NCBI GenBank assembly: GCA_963920705.1
Contig: OY987225.1
Coordinates: forward strand, 14,402,829-14,466,828
Length of the DNA stretch: 64,000 nucleotides
Direction: 5' to 3'
Source of the DNA: Odiellus spinosus
Lineage: Eukaryota; Arthropoda; Arachnida; Opiliones; Phalangiidae
Made by a program: the position numbers and the translations under genes. Shown here piece after piece: positions 40,538 through 54,000 of this stretch (positions are counted from its first letter, which is position 1; each line of letters starts with the position of its first letter). Below the pieces are notes generated by a model. The model was not told the origin of the DNA. It searched no databases and saw nothing but the letters and a program-made list of their open reading frames with translations.

Positions 40538-41389
40538 ATAACTCTTAATCGAAAATAACTCTTAATCGAAAATAACTCTTCAATTGAAAATAACTCTCAA
40601 TCGAAAATGGCTCTTCAATTGAAAATAACTCTTCAATCGAAAATAACTCTTCAATTGAAAATAACTCTCAATCGAAAATAACTCTTCAATTGAAAATAAC
40701 TCTCAATTGAAAATAACTCTCAAAAGAAAATAACTCTTCAACTGAAAATAACTCTCAAAAGAAAATAACTCTTCAACTGAAAATAACTCTTCAATCGAAA
40801 ATAACTCTTCAATTGAAAATAACTCTTCAACTGAAAATAACTCTCAAAAGAAAATAACACTTCAACTGAAAATAACTCTTCAATCGAAAATAACTCTTCA
40901 ATCGAAAATAGCTCTTCAATTGAAAATAACTCTCAATCGAAAATAACTCTTCAATCGAAAATAACTCTTCAATCGAAAAAACCTCTTCAACTGAAAATAA
41001 CTCTCAATCGAAAATAACTCTTCAATTGAAAATAACTCTCAATCGAAAATATCTCTTCAATCGAAAATAGCTCTTCAATTGAAAATAACTCTCAATCGAA
41101 AATAACTCTTCAATCGAAAATAACTCTTCAATCGAAAAAACCTCTTCAACTGAAAATAACTCTCAATTGAAAATAACTCTTCAATGGAAAATAACTCTTC
41201 GATTCAAAATAATTCTTCAATAGAAAATAACTCTTCAATGGAAAAAAAACATTAAATAGAAAATAGCTCTTCAATGGAAAATAACCTTTCAATTGAAACT
41301 AATTCTTCAACTGAAAATAACTCTAAAAGGAAAATAACTCTTCAATGGAAAATAACTCTTCAGTTGAAAATAACTCTTCAATGGAAAAT

Positions 41390-42210
41390 AACTCTCAATC
41401 GAAAATAACTCTTCAATTGAAAATATCTCTACAATTGAAAATAACTCTCAATCGAAAATAACTCTTCAATTGAAAATAACTCTTCAATGGAAAATTACCT
41501 TTCAATAGAAAATAAATCTTCTACTGAAAATAACTCTCAAAGGAAAATAACTCTTCGATTGAAAATAACTCTTCAATGGAAAATAACTCTTCAATGGAAA
41601 ATAACCTTTCAATTGAAAATAACTCTTCAATTGAAAATAACAGTCAATCGAAAATAACTCTTCAATTGAAAATAACTCTACAATTGAAAATAACTCTCAA
41701 TTGAAAATAACTCTTCAATCGAAAATAACTCTTCAATTGAAAATATCTCTCAAAAGAAAATCTCTTCAACTGAAAATAACTCTTCAATCGATAATAACTC
41801 TTCAATTCAAAATAACTCTTCGATTCGAAATAATTCTTCAATAGAAAATAACTCTTCAATGGAAAATAACCTTTCAATAGAAAATAGCTCTTCAATGGAA
41901 AATAACCTTTCAAATGAAAATAAATCTTCTACTGAAAATAACTCTTCAATAGAAAATAACCTTTCAATAGAAAATAGCTCTTCAATGGAAAATAACCTTT
42001 CAATTGAAAATAAATCTTCTACTGAAAATAACTCTCAAAGGAAAATAACTCTTCGATTGAAAATAACTCTTCAATGGAAAATAACCTTTCAATTGAAAAT
42101 AACTCTTCAATTGAAAATAACTCTCAATCGAAAATAACTCTTCAATTGAAAATAACTCTCAATCGAAAATATCTCTTCAATTGAAAATAACTCTCAATCG
42201 AAAATAACTC
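41390..42210. repeat. Copy of the 34.2-35.0 kb satellite segment
   Basis: This segment matches 34,215-35,035 at an offset of 7175 bp. Both carry AATCTTCTACTG, AACAGTCAATCG, GATAATAAC, GATTCGAAATAATTC and the doubled CAATGG/CAATAG run in the same order. One difference seen is CAATGG near 34,771 against CAATAG near 41,946. The two copies bracket the LINE, but the LINE itself is present once. Confidence 0.85.
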
Positions 42211-42868
42211 TCAAAAGAAAATAACTCTTCAACTGAAAATAACTCTTCAATCGAAAATAACTCTTCAATTGAAAATAACTCTTCAACTGAAAATAACTCT
42301 CAAAAGAAAATAACACTTCAACTGAAAATAACACTTCAACTGAAAATAACTCTTCAATCGAAAATAACTCTTCAATGGAAAATAACTCTTCGATTCAAAA
42401 TAATTCTTCAATAGAAAATAACTCTTCAATGGAAAATAACTCTTCGATTCAAAATAATTCTTCAATAGAAAATAACTCTTCAATGGAAAAAAACCATTAA
42501 ATAGAAAATAGCTCTTCAATGGAAAATAACCTTTCAATTGAAACTAATTCTTCAACTGAAAATAACTCTAAAAGGAAAATAACTCTTCAATGGAAAATAG
42601 CTCTTCAGTTGAAAATAACTCTTCAATGGAAAATAACCTTTCAATTGAAAATAACTCTTCAATTGAAAATAGCTCTCAATCGAAAATATCTCTTCAATTG
42701 AAAATAACTCTCAATCGAAAATAACTCTTCAATTGAAAATATCTCTACAATTGAAAATAACTCTCAATCGAAAATAACTCTTCAATTGAAAATAACTCTT
42801 CAATGGAAAATTACCTTTCAATAGAAAATAAATCTTCTACTGAAAATAACTCTCAAAGGAAAATAACT

Positions 42869-45800
42869 CTTCGATTCAAAATAATTCTTCAATAGAAAAT
42901 AACTCTTCAATGGAAAAAAACCATTAAATAGAAAATAGCTCTTCAATGGAAAATAACCTTTCAATTGAAACTAATTCTTCAACTGAAAATAACTCTAAAA
43001 GGAAAATAACTCTTCGATTGAAAATAACTCTTCGATTGAAAATAACTCTTCAATGGAAAATAACTCTTCAATTGAAAATAACTCTTCAATGGAAAATAAC
43101 CTTTCAATTGAAAATAACTCTTCAATTGAAAATAGCTCTCAATCGAAAATAACTCTTCAATTGAAAAAAACTCTCAATCGAAAATATCTCTTCAATTGAA
43201 AATAACTCTCAATCGAAAATAACTCTTCAATTGAAAATATCTCTACAATTGAAAATAACTCTCAATCGAAAATAACTCTTCAATTGAAAATAACTCTTCA
43301 ATGGAAAATTACCTTTCAATAGAAAATAAATATTCTACTGAAAATAACTCTCAAAGGAAAATAACTCTTCGATTGAAAATAACCCTCAATCGAAAATAAC
43401 TCTTCAATTGAAAATAACTCTTAATCGAAAATAGCTCTTCAATTGAAAATAACTCTCAATCGAAAATAACTCTTCAATTGAAAATAACTCTCAATCGAAA
43501 ATAACTCTTCAATTGAAAATAACTCTCAATTGAAAATAACTCTCAATCGAAAATAACTCTTCAATCGAAAATAACTCTTCAATTGAAAATAACTCTCAAA
43601 AGAAAATCTCTTCAACTGAAAATAACTCTTCAATCGATAATAACTCTTCAATTGAAAATAACTCTTCGATTCAAAATAATTCTTCAATAGAAAATTACTC
43701 TTCAATGGAAAATAACCTTTCAATAGAAAATAGCTCTTCAATGGAAAATAACCTTTCAATTGAAACTAATTCTTCAACTGAAAATAACTCTCAAAGGAAA
43801 ATAACTCTTCGATTGAAAATAACTCTTCAATGGAAAATAACTCTTCAATTGAAAATAACTCTTCTTTGGAAAATAATCTTTCAATTGAAAATAACTCTTC
43901 AATTGAAAATAACTCTCAATCGAAAATAACTCTTCAACTGAAAATAACTCTTCTATCGAAAATAACTCTTCAATCGAAAATAACTCTCAATCGAAAATAG
44001 CTCTTCAATTAAAAATAACTCTCAATCGAAAATAACTCTCAATTGAAAATAACTCTCAATCGAAAATAACTCTTCAATCGAAAATAACTCTTCAATTGAA
44101 AATAACTCTCAAAAGAAAATCTCTTCAACTGAAAATAACTCTTCAATCGATAATAACTCTTCAATTGAAAATAACTCTTCGATTCAAAATAATTCTTCAA
44201 TACAAAATTACTCTTCAATGGAAAATAACCTTTCAATAGAAAATAGCTCTTCAATGGAAAATAACCTTTCAATTGAAACTAATTCTTCAACTGAAAATAA
44301 CTCTCAAAGGAAAATAACTCTTCGATTGAAAATAACTCTTCAATGGAAAATAACTCTCAATCGAAAATAACTCTTCAACTGAAAATAACTCTTCTATCGA
44401 AAATAACTCTTCAATCGAAAATAACTCTCAATCGAAAATAGCTCTTCAATTAAAAATAACTCTCAATCGAAAATAACTCTTCAATCGAAAATAACTCTTC
44501 AATCGAAAATAAATCTTCGATTCAAAATAATTCTTCAATAGAAAATAACTCTTCAATGGAAAAAAACCATTAAATAGAAAATAGCTCTTCAATGGAAAAT
44601 AACCTTTCAATTGAAACTAATTCTTCAACTGAAAATAACTCTAAAAGGAAAATAACTCTTCGATTGAAAATAACTCTTCGATTGAAAATAACTCTTCGAT
44701 TGAAAATAACTCTTCAATGGAAAATAACTCTTCAATTGAAAATAACTCTTCAATGGAAAATAACCTTTCAATTGAAAATAACTCTTCAATTGAAAATAGC
44801 TCTCAATCGAAAATAACTCTTCAATTGAAAAAAACTCTCAATCGAAAATATCTCTTCAATTGAAAATAACTCTCAATCGAAAATAACTCTTCAATTGAAA
44901 ATATCTCTACAATTGAAAATAACTCTCAATCGAAAATAACTCTTCAATTGAAAATAACTCTTCAATGGAAAATTACCTTTCAATAGAAAATAAATATTCT
45001 ACTGAAAATAACTCTCAAAGGAAAATAACTCTTCGATTGAAAATAACCCTCAATCGAAAATAACTCTTCAATTGAAAATAACTCTTAATCGAAAATAGCT
45101 CTTCAATTGAAAATAACTCTCAATCGAAAATAACTCTTCAATTGAAAATAACTCTCAATCGAAAATAACTCTTCAATTGAAAATAACTCTCAATTGAAAA
45201 TAACTCTCAATCGAAAATAACTCTTCAATCGAAAATAACTCTTCAATTGAAAATAACTCTCAAAAGAAAATCTCTTCAACTGAAAATAACTCTTCAATCG
45301 ATAATAACTCTTCAATTGAAAATAACTCTTCGATTCAAAATAATTCTTCAATAGAAAATTACTCTTCAATGGAAAATAACCTTTCAATAGAAAATAGCTC
45401 TTCAATGGAAAATAACCTTTCAATTGAAACTAATTCTTCAACTGAAAATAACTCTCAAAGGAAAATAACTCTTCGATTGAAAATAACTCTTCAATGGAAA
45501 ATAACTCTTCAATTGAAAATAACTCTTCTTTGGAAAATAATCTTTCAATTGAAAATAACTCTTCAATTGAAAATAACTCTCAATCGAAAATAACTCTTCA
45601 ACTGAAAATAACTCTTCTATCGAAAATAACTCTTCAATCGAAAATAACTCTCAATCGAAAATAGCTCTTCAATTAAAAATAACTCTCAATCGAAAATAAC
45701 TCTCAATTGAAAATAACTCTCAATCGAAAATAACTCTTCAATCGAAAATAACTCTTCAATTGAAAATAACTCTCAAAAGAAAATCTCTTCAACTGAAAAT

Positions 45801-48000
45801 AACTCTTCAATCGATAATAACTCTTCAATTGAAAATAACTCTTCGATTCAAAATAATTCTTCAATACAAAATTACTCTTCAATGGAAAATAACCTTTCAA
45901 TAGAAAATAGCTCTTCAATGGAAAATAACCTTTCAATTGAAACTAATTCTTCAACTGAAAATAACTCTCAAAGGAAAATAACTCTTCGATTGAAAATAAC
46001 TCTTCAATGGAAAATAACTCTCAATCGAAAATAACTCTTCAACTGAAAATAACTCTTCTATCGAAAATAACTCTTCAATCGAAAATAACTCTCAATCGAA
46101 AATAGCTCTTCAATTAAAAATAACTCTCAATCGAAAATAACTCTTCAATCGAAAATAACTCTTCAATCGAAAATAAATCTTCGATTCAAAATAATTCTTC
46201 AATAGAAAATAACTCTTCAATGGAAAAAAACCATTAAATAGAAAATAGCTCTTCAATGGAAAATAACCTTTCAATTGAAACTAATTCTTCAACTGAAAAT
46301 AACTCTAAAAGGAAAATAACTCTTCGATTGAAAATAACTCTTCGATTGAAAATAACTCTTCGATTGAAAATAACTCTTCAATGGAAAATAACTCTTCAAT
46401 TGAAAATAACTCTTCAATGGAAAATAACCTTTCAATTGAAAATAACTCTTCAATTGAAAATAGCTCTCAATCGAAAATAACTCTTCAATTGAAAAAAACT
46501 CTCAATCGAAAATATCTCTTCAATTGAAAATAACTCTCAATCGAAAATAACTCTTCAATTGAAAATATCTCTACAATTGAAAATAACTCTCAATCGAAAA
46601 TAACTCTTCAATTGAAAATAACTCTTCAATGGAAAATTACCTTTCAATAGAAAATAAATATTCTACTGAAAATAACTCTCAAAGGAAAATAACTCTTCGA
46701 TTGAAAATAACCCTCAATCGAAAATAACTCTTCAATTGAAAATAACTCTTAATCGAAAATAGCTCTTCAATTGAAAATAACTCTCAATCGAAAATAACTC
46801 TTCAATTGAAAATAACTCTCAATCGAAAATAACTCTTCAATTGAAAATAACTCTCAATTGAAAATAACTCTCAATCGAAAATAACTCTTCAATCGAAAAT
46901 AACTCTTCAATTGAAAATAACTCTCAAAAGAAAATCTCTTCAACTGAAAATAACTCTTCAATCGATAATAACTCTTCAATTGAAAATAACTCTTCGATTC
47001 AAAATAATTCTTCAATAGAAAATTACTCTTCAATGGAAAATAACCTTTCAATAGAAAATAGCTCTTCAATGGAAAATAACCTTTCAATTGAAACTAATTC
47101 TTCAACTGAAAATAACTCTCAAAGGAAAATAACTCTTCGATTGAAAATAACTCTTCAATGGAAAATAACTCTTCAATTGAAAATAACTCTTCTTTGGAAA
47201 ATAATCTTTCAATTGAAAATAACTCTTCAATTGAAAATAACTCTCAATCGAAAATAACTCTTCAACTGAAAATAACTCTTCTATCGAAAATAACTCTTCA
47301 ATCGAAAATAACTCTCAATCGAAAATAGCTCTTCAATTAAAAATAACTCTCAATCGAAAATAACTCTCAATTGAAAATAACTCTCAATCGAAAATAACTC
47401 TTCAATCGAAAATAACTCTTCAATTGAAAATAACTCTCAAAAGAAAATCTCTTCAACTGAAAATAACTCTTCAATCGATAATAACTCTTCAATTGAAAAT
47501 AACTCTTCGATTCAAAATAATTCTTCAATACAAAATTACTCTTCAATGGAAAATAACCTTTCAATAGAAAATAGCTCTTCAATGGAAAATAACCTTTCAA
47601 TTGAAACTAATTCTTCAACTGAAAATAACTCTCAAAGGAAAATAACTCTTCGATTGAAAATAACTCTTCAATGGAAAATAACTCTCAATCGAAAATAACT
47701 CTTCAACTGAAAATAACTCTTCTATCGAAAATAACTCTTCAATCGAAAATAACTCTCAATCGAAAATAGCTCTTCAATTAAAAATAACTCTCAATCGAAA
47801 ATAACTCTTCAATCGAAAATAACTCTTCAATCGAAAATAAATCTTCGATTCAAAATAATTCTTCAATAGAAAATAACTCTTCAATGGAAAAAAACCATTA
47901 AATAGAAAATAGCTCTTCAATGGAAAATAACCTTTCAATTGAAACTAATTCTTCAACTGAAAATAACTCTAAAAGGAAAATAACTCTTCGATTGAAAATA
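42869..48000. repeat. Higher-order repeat array, 1664-bp unit, three full copies plus a partial
   Basis: Units run from about 42,869 to 44,514 (1646 bp), 44,515 to 46,178 (1664 bp), 46,179 to 47,842 (1664 bp), then a partial copy to about 48,000. The second and third are indistinguishable at every marker I compared. The first is 18 bp shorter because it has one fewer CGATTG monomer near 43,010-43,050. Each unit contains an internal 513-bp direct duplication (43,526 and 44,039; 45,190 and 45,703; 46,854 and 47,367), told apart by CAATAGAAAATTAC versus CAATACAAAATTAC. The near-identity implies recent amplification, or an assembly artefact. Confidence 0.92.
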
Positions 48001-51000
48001 ACTCTCAATCGAAAATATCTCTTCAACTGAAAATAACTCTCGAAAATTAGTCTACGATAGAAAATAACTCTTCAATGTAAAATAACCTTTCAATCGAAAA
48101 TAACTCTTCAATTGAAAATAACTCTCAATCGAAAATAACTCTTCAATCGAAAATTACTCTTCAATTGAAAATAATTCTCAAAAGAAAATCTCTTCAATTG
48201 AAAATAACTCTTCAATGTAAAATAACCTTTCAATCGAAAATAACTCTTCAACAGAAAATAACTCTTAATCGAAAATAACTCTTTGATTGAAAATAACTCT
48301 TTAATGGAAAATAACTCTTCAATTGAAAATAACTCTTCAATGGAAAAAAACCATTAAATAGAAAATAGCTCTTCAATGGAAAATAACCTTTCAATTGAAA
48401 CTAATTCTTCAACTGAAAATAACTCTAAAAGGAAAATAACTCTTCGATTGAAAATAACTCTCAATCGAAAATAACTCTTCAACTGAAAATAACTCTCAAT
48501 CGAAAATAACTCTTCAACTGAAAATAACTCTCAATCGAAAATAACTCTTCAACTGAAAATAACTCTCGAAAATTAGTCTACGATAGAAAATAACTCTTCA
48601 ATGTAAAATAACCTTTCAATCGAAAATAACTCTTCAATTGAAAATAACTCTCAATCGAAAATAACTCTTCAATCGAAAATTACTCTTCAATTGAAAATAA
48701 TTCTCAAAAGAAAATCTCTTCAATTGAAAATAACTCTTCAACAGAAAATAACTCTTAATCGAAAATAACTCTTTGATTGAAAATAACTCTTTAATGGAAA
48801 ATAACTCTTCAATTGAAAATAACTCTTCAATTGAAAATAATTCTTCAATTGAAATTAACTCTTCAATTGAAAATAACTCTGCCTTGGAAAATAACCTTTC
48901 AATTGAAAATAACTCTTCAACTGAAAATAACTCTCAATCGAAAATTAGTCTACGATAGAAAATAACTCTTCAATTGAAAATAACTCTTCAATTGAAAATG
49001 CTCTTCAATTGAAAATAACTCTTCAATTGTAAATAACTCTTCAACAGAAAATAACTCTCAATCGAAAATAATTCTCAATTGAAAATCACTCTCAATCGAA
49101 AATAGCTCTTCAATTGAAAATAACTCTCAATCGAAAATAACTCTTCAATTGAAAATAACTCTCAAACGAAAATAGCTCTTCAATTGAAAATAACTCTCAA
49201 TCGAAAATAACTCTTCAATCGAAAATAACTCTCAAAAGAAAATAACTCTTCAACTGAAAATAACTCTTCAATCGAAAATAACTCTTCAATTGAAAATAAC
49301 TCTTCAACTGAAAATAACTCTCAAAAGAAAATAACATTTCAACTGAAAATAACACTTCAACTGAAAACAACTCTTCAATCGAAAATAACTCTTCAATGGA
49401 AAATAACTCTTCGATTCAAAATAATTCTTCAATAGAAAATAACTCTTCAATGGAAAAAAACCATTAAATAGAAAATAGCTCTTCAATGGAAAATAACCTT
49501 TCAATTGAAACTAATTCTTCAACTGAAAATAACTCTAAAAGGAAAATAACTCTTCGATTGAAAATAACTCTTCAATGGAAAATAACTCTTCAATTGAAAA
49601 TAACTCTTCAATGGAAAATAACCTTTCAATTGAAAATAACTCTTCAATTGAAAATAGCTCTCAATCGAAAATAACTCTTCAATTGAAAATAACTCTCAAT
49701 CGAAAATATCTCTTCAATTGAAAATAACTCTCAATCGAAAATAACTCTTCAATTGAAAATATCTCTACAATTGAAAATAACTCTCAATCGAAAATAACTC
49801 TTCAATTGAAAATAACTCTTCAATCGAAAATAAATCTTCGATTCAAAATAATTCTTCAATAGAAAATAACTCTTCAATGGAAAAAAACCATTAAATAGAA
49901 AATAGCTCTTCAATGGAAAATAACCTTTCAATTGAAACTAATTCTTCAACTGAAAATAACTCTAAAAGGAAAATAACTCTTCGATTGAAAATAACTCTTC
50001 AATGGAAAATAACTCTTCAATTGAAAATAACTCTTCAATGGAAAATAACCTTTCAATTGAAAATAACTCTTCAATTGAAAATAGCTCTCAATCGAAAATA
50101 ACTCTTCAATTGAAAATAACTCTCAATCGAAAATATCTCTTCAATTGAAAATAACTCTCAATCGAAAATAACTCTTCAATTGAAAATAGCTCTTCAATTA
50201 AAAATAACTCTCAATCGAAAATAACTCTTCAATCGAAAATAACTCTTCAATCGAAAATAAATCTTCGATTCAAAATAATTCTTCAATAGAAAATAACTCT
50301 TCAATGGAAAAAAACCATTAAATAGAAAATAGCTCTTCAATGGAAAATAACCTTTCAATTGAAACTAATTCTTCAACTGAAAATAACTCTAAAAGGAAAA
50401 TAACTCTTCGATTGAAAATAACTCTCAATCGAAAATATCTCTTCAACTGAAAATAACTCTCGAAAATTAGTCTACGATAGAAAATAACTCTTCAATGTAA
50501 AATAACCTTTCAATCGAAAATAACTCTTCAATTGAAAATAACTCTCAATCGAAAATAACTCTTCAATCGAAAATTACTCTTCAATTGAAAATAATTCTCA
50601 AAAGAAAATCTCTTCAATTGAAAATAACTCTTCAATGTAAAATAACCTTTCAATCGAAAATAACTCTTCAACAGAAAATAACTCTTAATCGAAAATAACT
50701 CTTTGATTGAAAATAACTCTTTAATGGAAAATAACTCTTCAATTGAAAATAACTCTTCAATGGAAAAAAACCATTAAATAGAAAATAGCTCTTCAATGGA
50801 AAATAACCTTTCAATTGAAACTAATTCTTCAACTGAAAATAACTCTAAAAGGAAAATAACTCTTCGATTGAAAATAACTCTCAATCGAAAATAACTCTTC
50901 AACTGAAAATAACTCTCAATCGAAAATAACTCTTCAACTGAAAATAACTCTCAATCGAAAATAACTCTTCAACTGAAAATAACTCTCGAAAATTAGTCTA

Positions 51001-54000
51001 CGATAGAAAATAACTCTTCAATGTAAAATAACCTTTCAATCGAAAATAACTCTTCAATTGAAAATAACTCTCAATCGAAAATAACTCTTCAATCGAAAAT
51101 TACTCTTCAATTGAAAATAATTCTCAAAAGAAAATCTCTTCAATTGAAAATAACTCTTCAACAGAAAATAACTCTTAATCGAAAATAACTCTTTGATTGA
51201 AAATAACTCTTTAATGGAAAATAACTCTTCAATTGAAAATAACTCTTCAATTGAAAATAATTCTTCAATTGAAATTAACTCTTCAATTGAAAATAACTCT
51301 GCCTTGGAAAATAACCTTTCAATTGAAAATAACTCTTCAACTGAAAATAACTCTCAATCGAAAATTAGTCTACGATAGAAAATAACTCTTCAATTGAAAA
51401 TAACTCTTCAATTGAAAATGCTCTTCAATTGAAAATAACTCTTCAATTGTAAATAACTCTTCAACAGAAAATAACTCTCAATCGAAAATAATTCTCAATT
51501 GAAAATCACTCTCAATCGAAAATAGCTCTTCAATTGAAAATAACTCTCAATCGAAAATAACTCTTCAATTGAAAATAACTCTCAAACGAAAATAGCTCTT
51601 CAATTGAAAATAACTCTCAATCGAAAATAACTCTTCAATCGAAAATAACTCTCAAAAGAAAATAACTCTTCAACTGAAAGTAACTCTTCAATCGAAAATA
51701 ACTCTTCAATTGAAAATAACTCTTCAACTGAAAATAACTCTCAAAAGAAAATAACATTTCAACTGAAAATAACACTTCAACTGAAAACAACTCTTCAATC
51801 GAAAATAACTCTTCAATGGAAAATAACTCTTCGATTCAAAATAATTCTTCAATAGAAAATAACTCTTCAATGGAAAAAAACCATTAAATAGAAAATAGCT
51901 CTTCAATGGAAAATAACCTTTCAATTGAAACTAATTCTTCAACTGAAAATAACTCTAAAAGGAAAATAACTCTTCGATTGAAAATAACTCTTCAATGGAA
52001 AATAACTCTTCAATTGAAAATAACTCTTCAATGGAAAATAACCTTTCAATTGAAAATAACTCTTCAATTGAAAATAGCTCTCAATCGAAAATAACTCTTC
52101 AATTGAAAATAACTCTCAATCGAAAATATCTCTTCAATTGAAAATAACTCTCAATCGAAAATAACTCTTCAATTGAAAATATCTCTACAATTGAAAATAA
52201 CTCTCAATCGAAAATAACTCTTCAATTGAAAATAACTCTTCAATGGAAAATTACCTTTCAATAGAAAATAAATCTTCTACTGAAAATAACTCTTCTATCG
52301 AAAATAACTCTTCAATCGAAAATAACTCTCAATCGAAAATAGCTCTTCAATTAAAAATAACTCTCAATCGAAAATAACTCTTCAATCGAAAATAACTCTT
52401 CAATCGAAAATAAATCTTCGATTCAAAATAATTCTTCAATAGAAAATAACTCTTCAATGGAAAAAAACCATTAAATAGAAAATAGCTCTTCAATGGAAAA
52501 TAACCTTTCAATTGAAACTAATTCTTCAACTGAAAATAACTCTAAAAGGAAAATAACTCTTCGATTGAAAATAACTCTCAATCGAAAATAACTCTTCAAC
52601 TGAAAATAACTCTCGAAAATTAGTCTACGATAGAAAATAACTCTTCAATGTAAAATAACCTTTCAATCGAAAATAACTCTTCAATTGAAAATAACTCTCA
52701 ATCGAAAATAACTCTTCAATCGAAAATTACTCTTCAATTGAAAATAATTCTCAAAAGAAAATCTCTTCAATTGAAAATAACTCTTCAATGTAAAATAACC
52801 TTTCAATCGAAAATAACTCTTCAACAGAAAATAACTCTTAATCGAAAATAACTCTTTGATTGAAAATAACTCTTTAATGGAAAATAACTCTTCAATTGAA
52901 AATAACTCTTCAATGGAAAAAAACCATTAAATAGAAAATAGCTCTTCAATGGAAAATAACCTTTCAATTGAAACTAATTCTTCAACTGAAAATAACTCTA
53001 AAAGGAAAATAACTCTTCGATTGAAAATAACTCTCAATCGAAAATAACTCTTCAACTGAAAATAACTCTCAATCGGAAATAACTCTTCAACTGAAAATAA
53101 CTCTCAATCGAAAATAACTCTTCAACTGAAAATAACTCTCGAAAATTAGTCTACGATAGAAAATAACTCTTCAATGTAAAATAACCTTTCAATCGAAAAT
53201 AACTCTTCAATTGAAAATAACTCTCAATCGAAAATAACTCTTCAATCGAAAATTACTCTTCAATTGAAAATAATTCTCAAAAGAAAATCTCTTCAATTGA
53301 AAATAACTCTTCAACAGAAAATAACTCTTAATCGAAAATAACTCTTTGATTGAAAATAACTCTTTAATGGAAAATAACTCTTCAATTGAAAATAACTCTT
53401 CAATTGAAAATAATTCTTCAATTGAAATTAACTCTTCAATTGAAAATAACTCTGCCTTGGAAAATAACCTTTCAATTGAAAATAACTCTTCAACTGAAAA
53501 TAACTCTCAATCGAAAATTAGTCTACGATAGAAAATAACTCTTCAATTGAAAATAACTCTTCAATTGAAAATGCTCTTCAATTGAAAATAACTCTTCAAT
53601 TGTAAATAACTCTTCAACAGAAAATAACTCTCAATCGAAAATAATTCTCAATTGAAAATCACTCTCAATCGAAAATAGCTCTTCAATTGAAAATAACTCT
53701 CAATCGAAAATAACTCTTCAATTGAAAATAACTCTCAAACGAAAATAGCTCTTCAATTGAAAATAACTCTCAATCGAAAATAACTCTTCAATCGAAAATA
53801 ACTCTCAAAAGAAAATAACTCTTCAACTGAAAATAACTCTTCAATCGAAAATAACTCTTCAATTGAAAATAACTCTTCAACTGAAAATAACTCTCAAAAG
53901 AAAATAACATTTCAACTGAAAATAACACTTCAACTGAAAACAACTCTTCAATCGAAAATAACTCTTCAATGGAAAATAACTCTTCGATTCAAAATAATTC

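Larger units (their letters stand above)
38881..40538 (+). mobile_element. 5'-truncated non-LTR retrotransposon (CR1/Jockey-like LINE)
   Basis: This 1.66-kb island of complex sequence sits inside the satellite. It starts abruptly within the reverse transcriptase (PGLDEI at 38,882) and lacks the upstream ORF, the endonuclease and the first part of RT, the usual result of incomplete reverse transcription. It then carries the rest of RT, a C-terminal region, a 3' UTR of about 175 bp with a stem-loop, an AATAAA at 40,502 and a TTTGAA tail. There are no LTRs. RT motifs resemble the CR1/Jockey group; assignment to a named family needs a database search. The left junction is at 38,880-38,883 and the right at about 40,535-40,538; both are blurred by homology to the satellite. 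No perfect target-site duplication can be recognised. Confidence 0.93.

Noticed and set aside
38881-40538. LTR retrotransposon, retrovirus-like element or bacterial retron
   Set aside because: There are no LTRs, protease, integrase or RNase H motifs. The YADD, GVPQGSILSPLLF and NNYRPISIL motifs and the microsatellite tail fit a non-LTR element.
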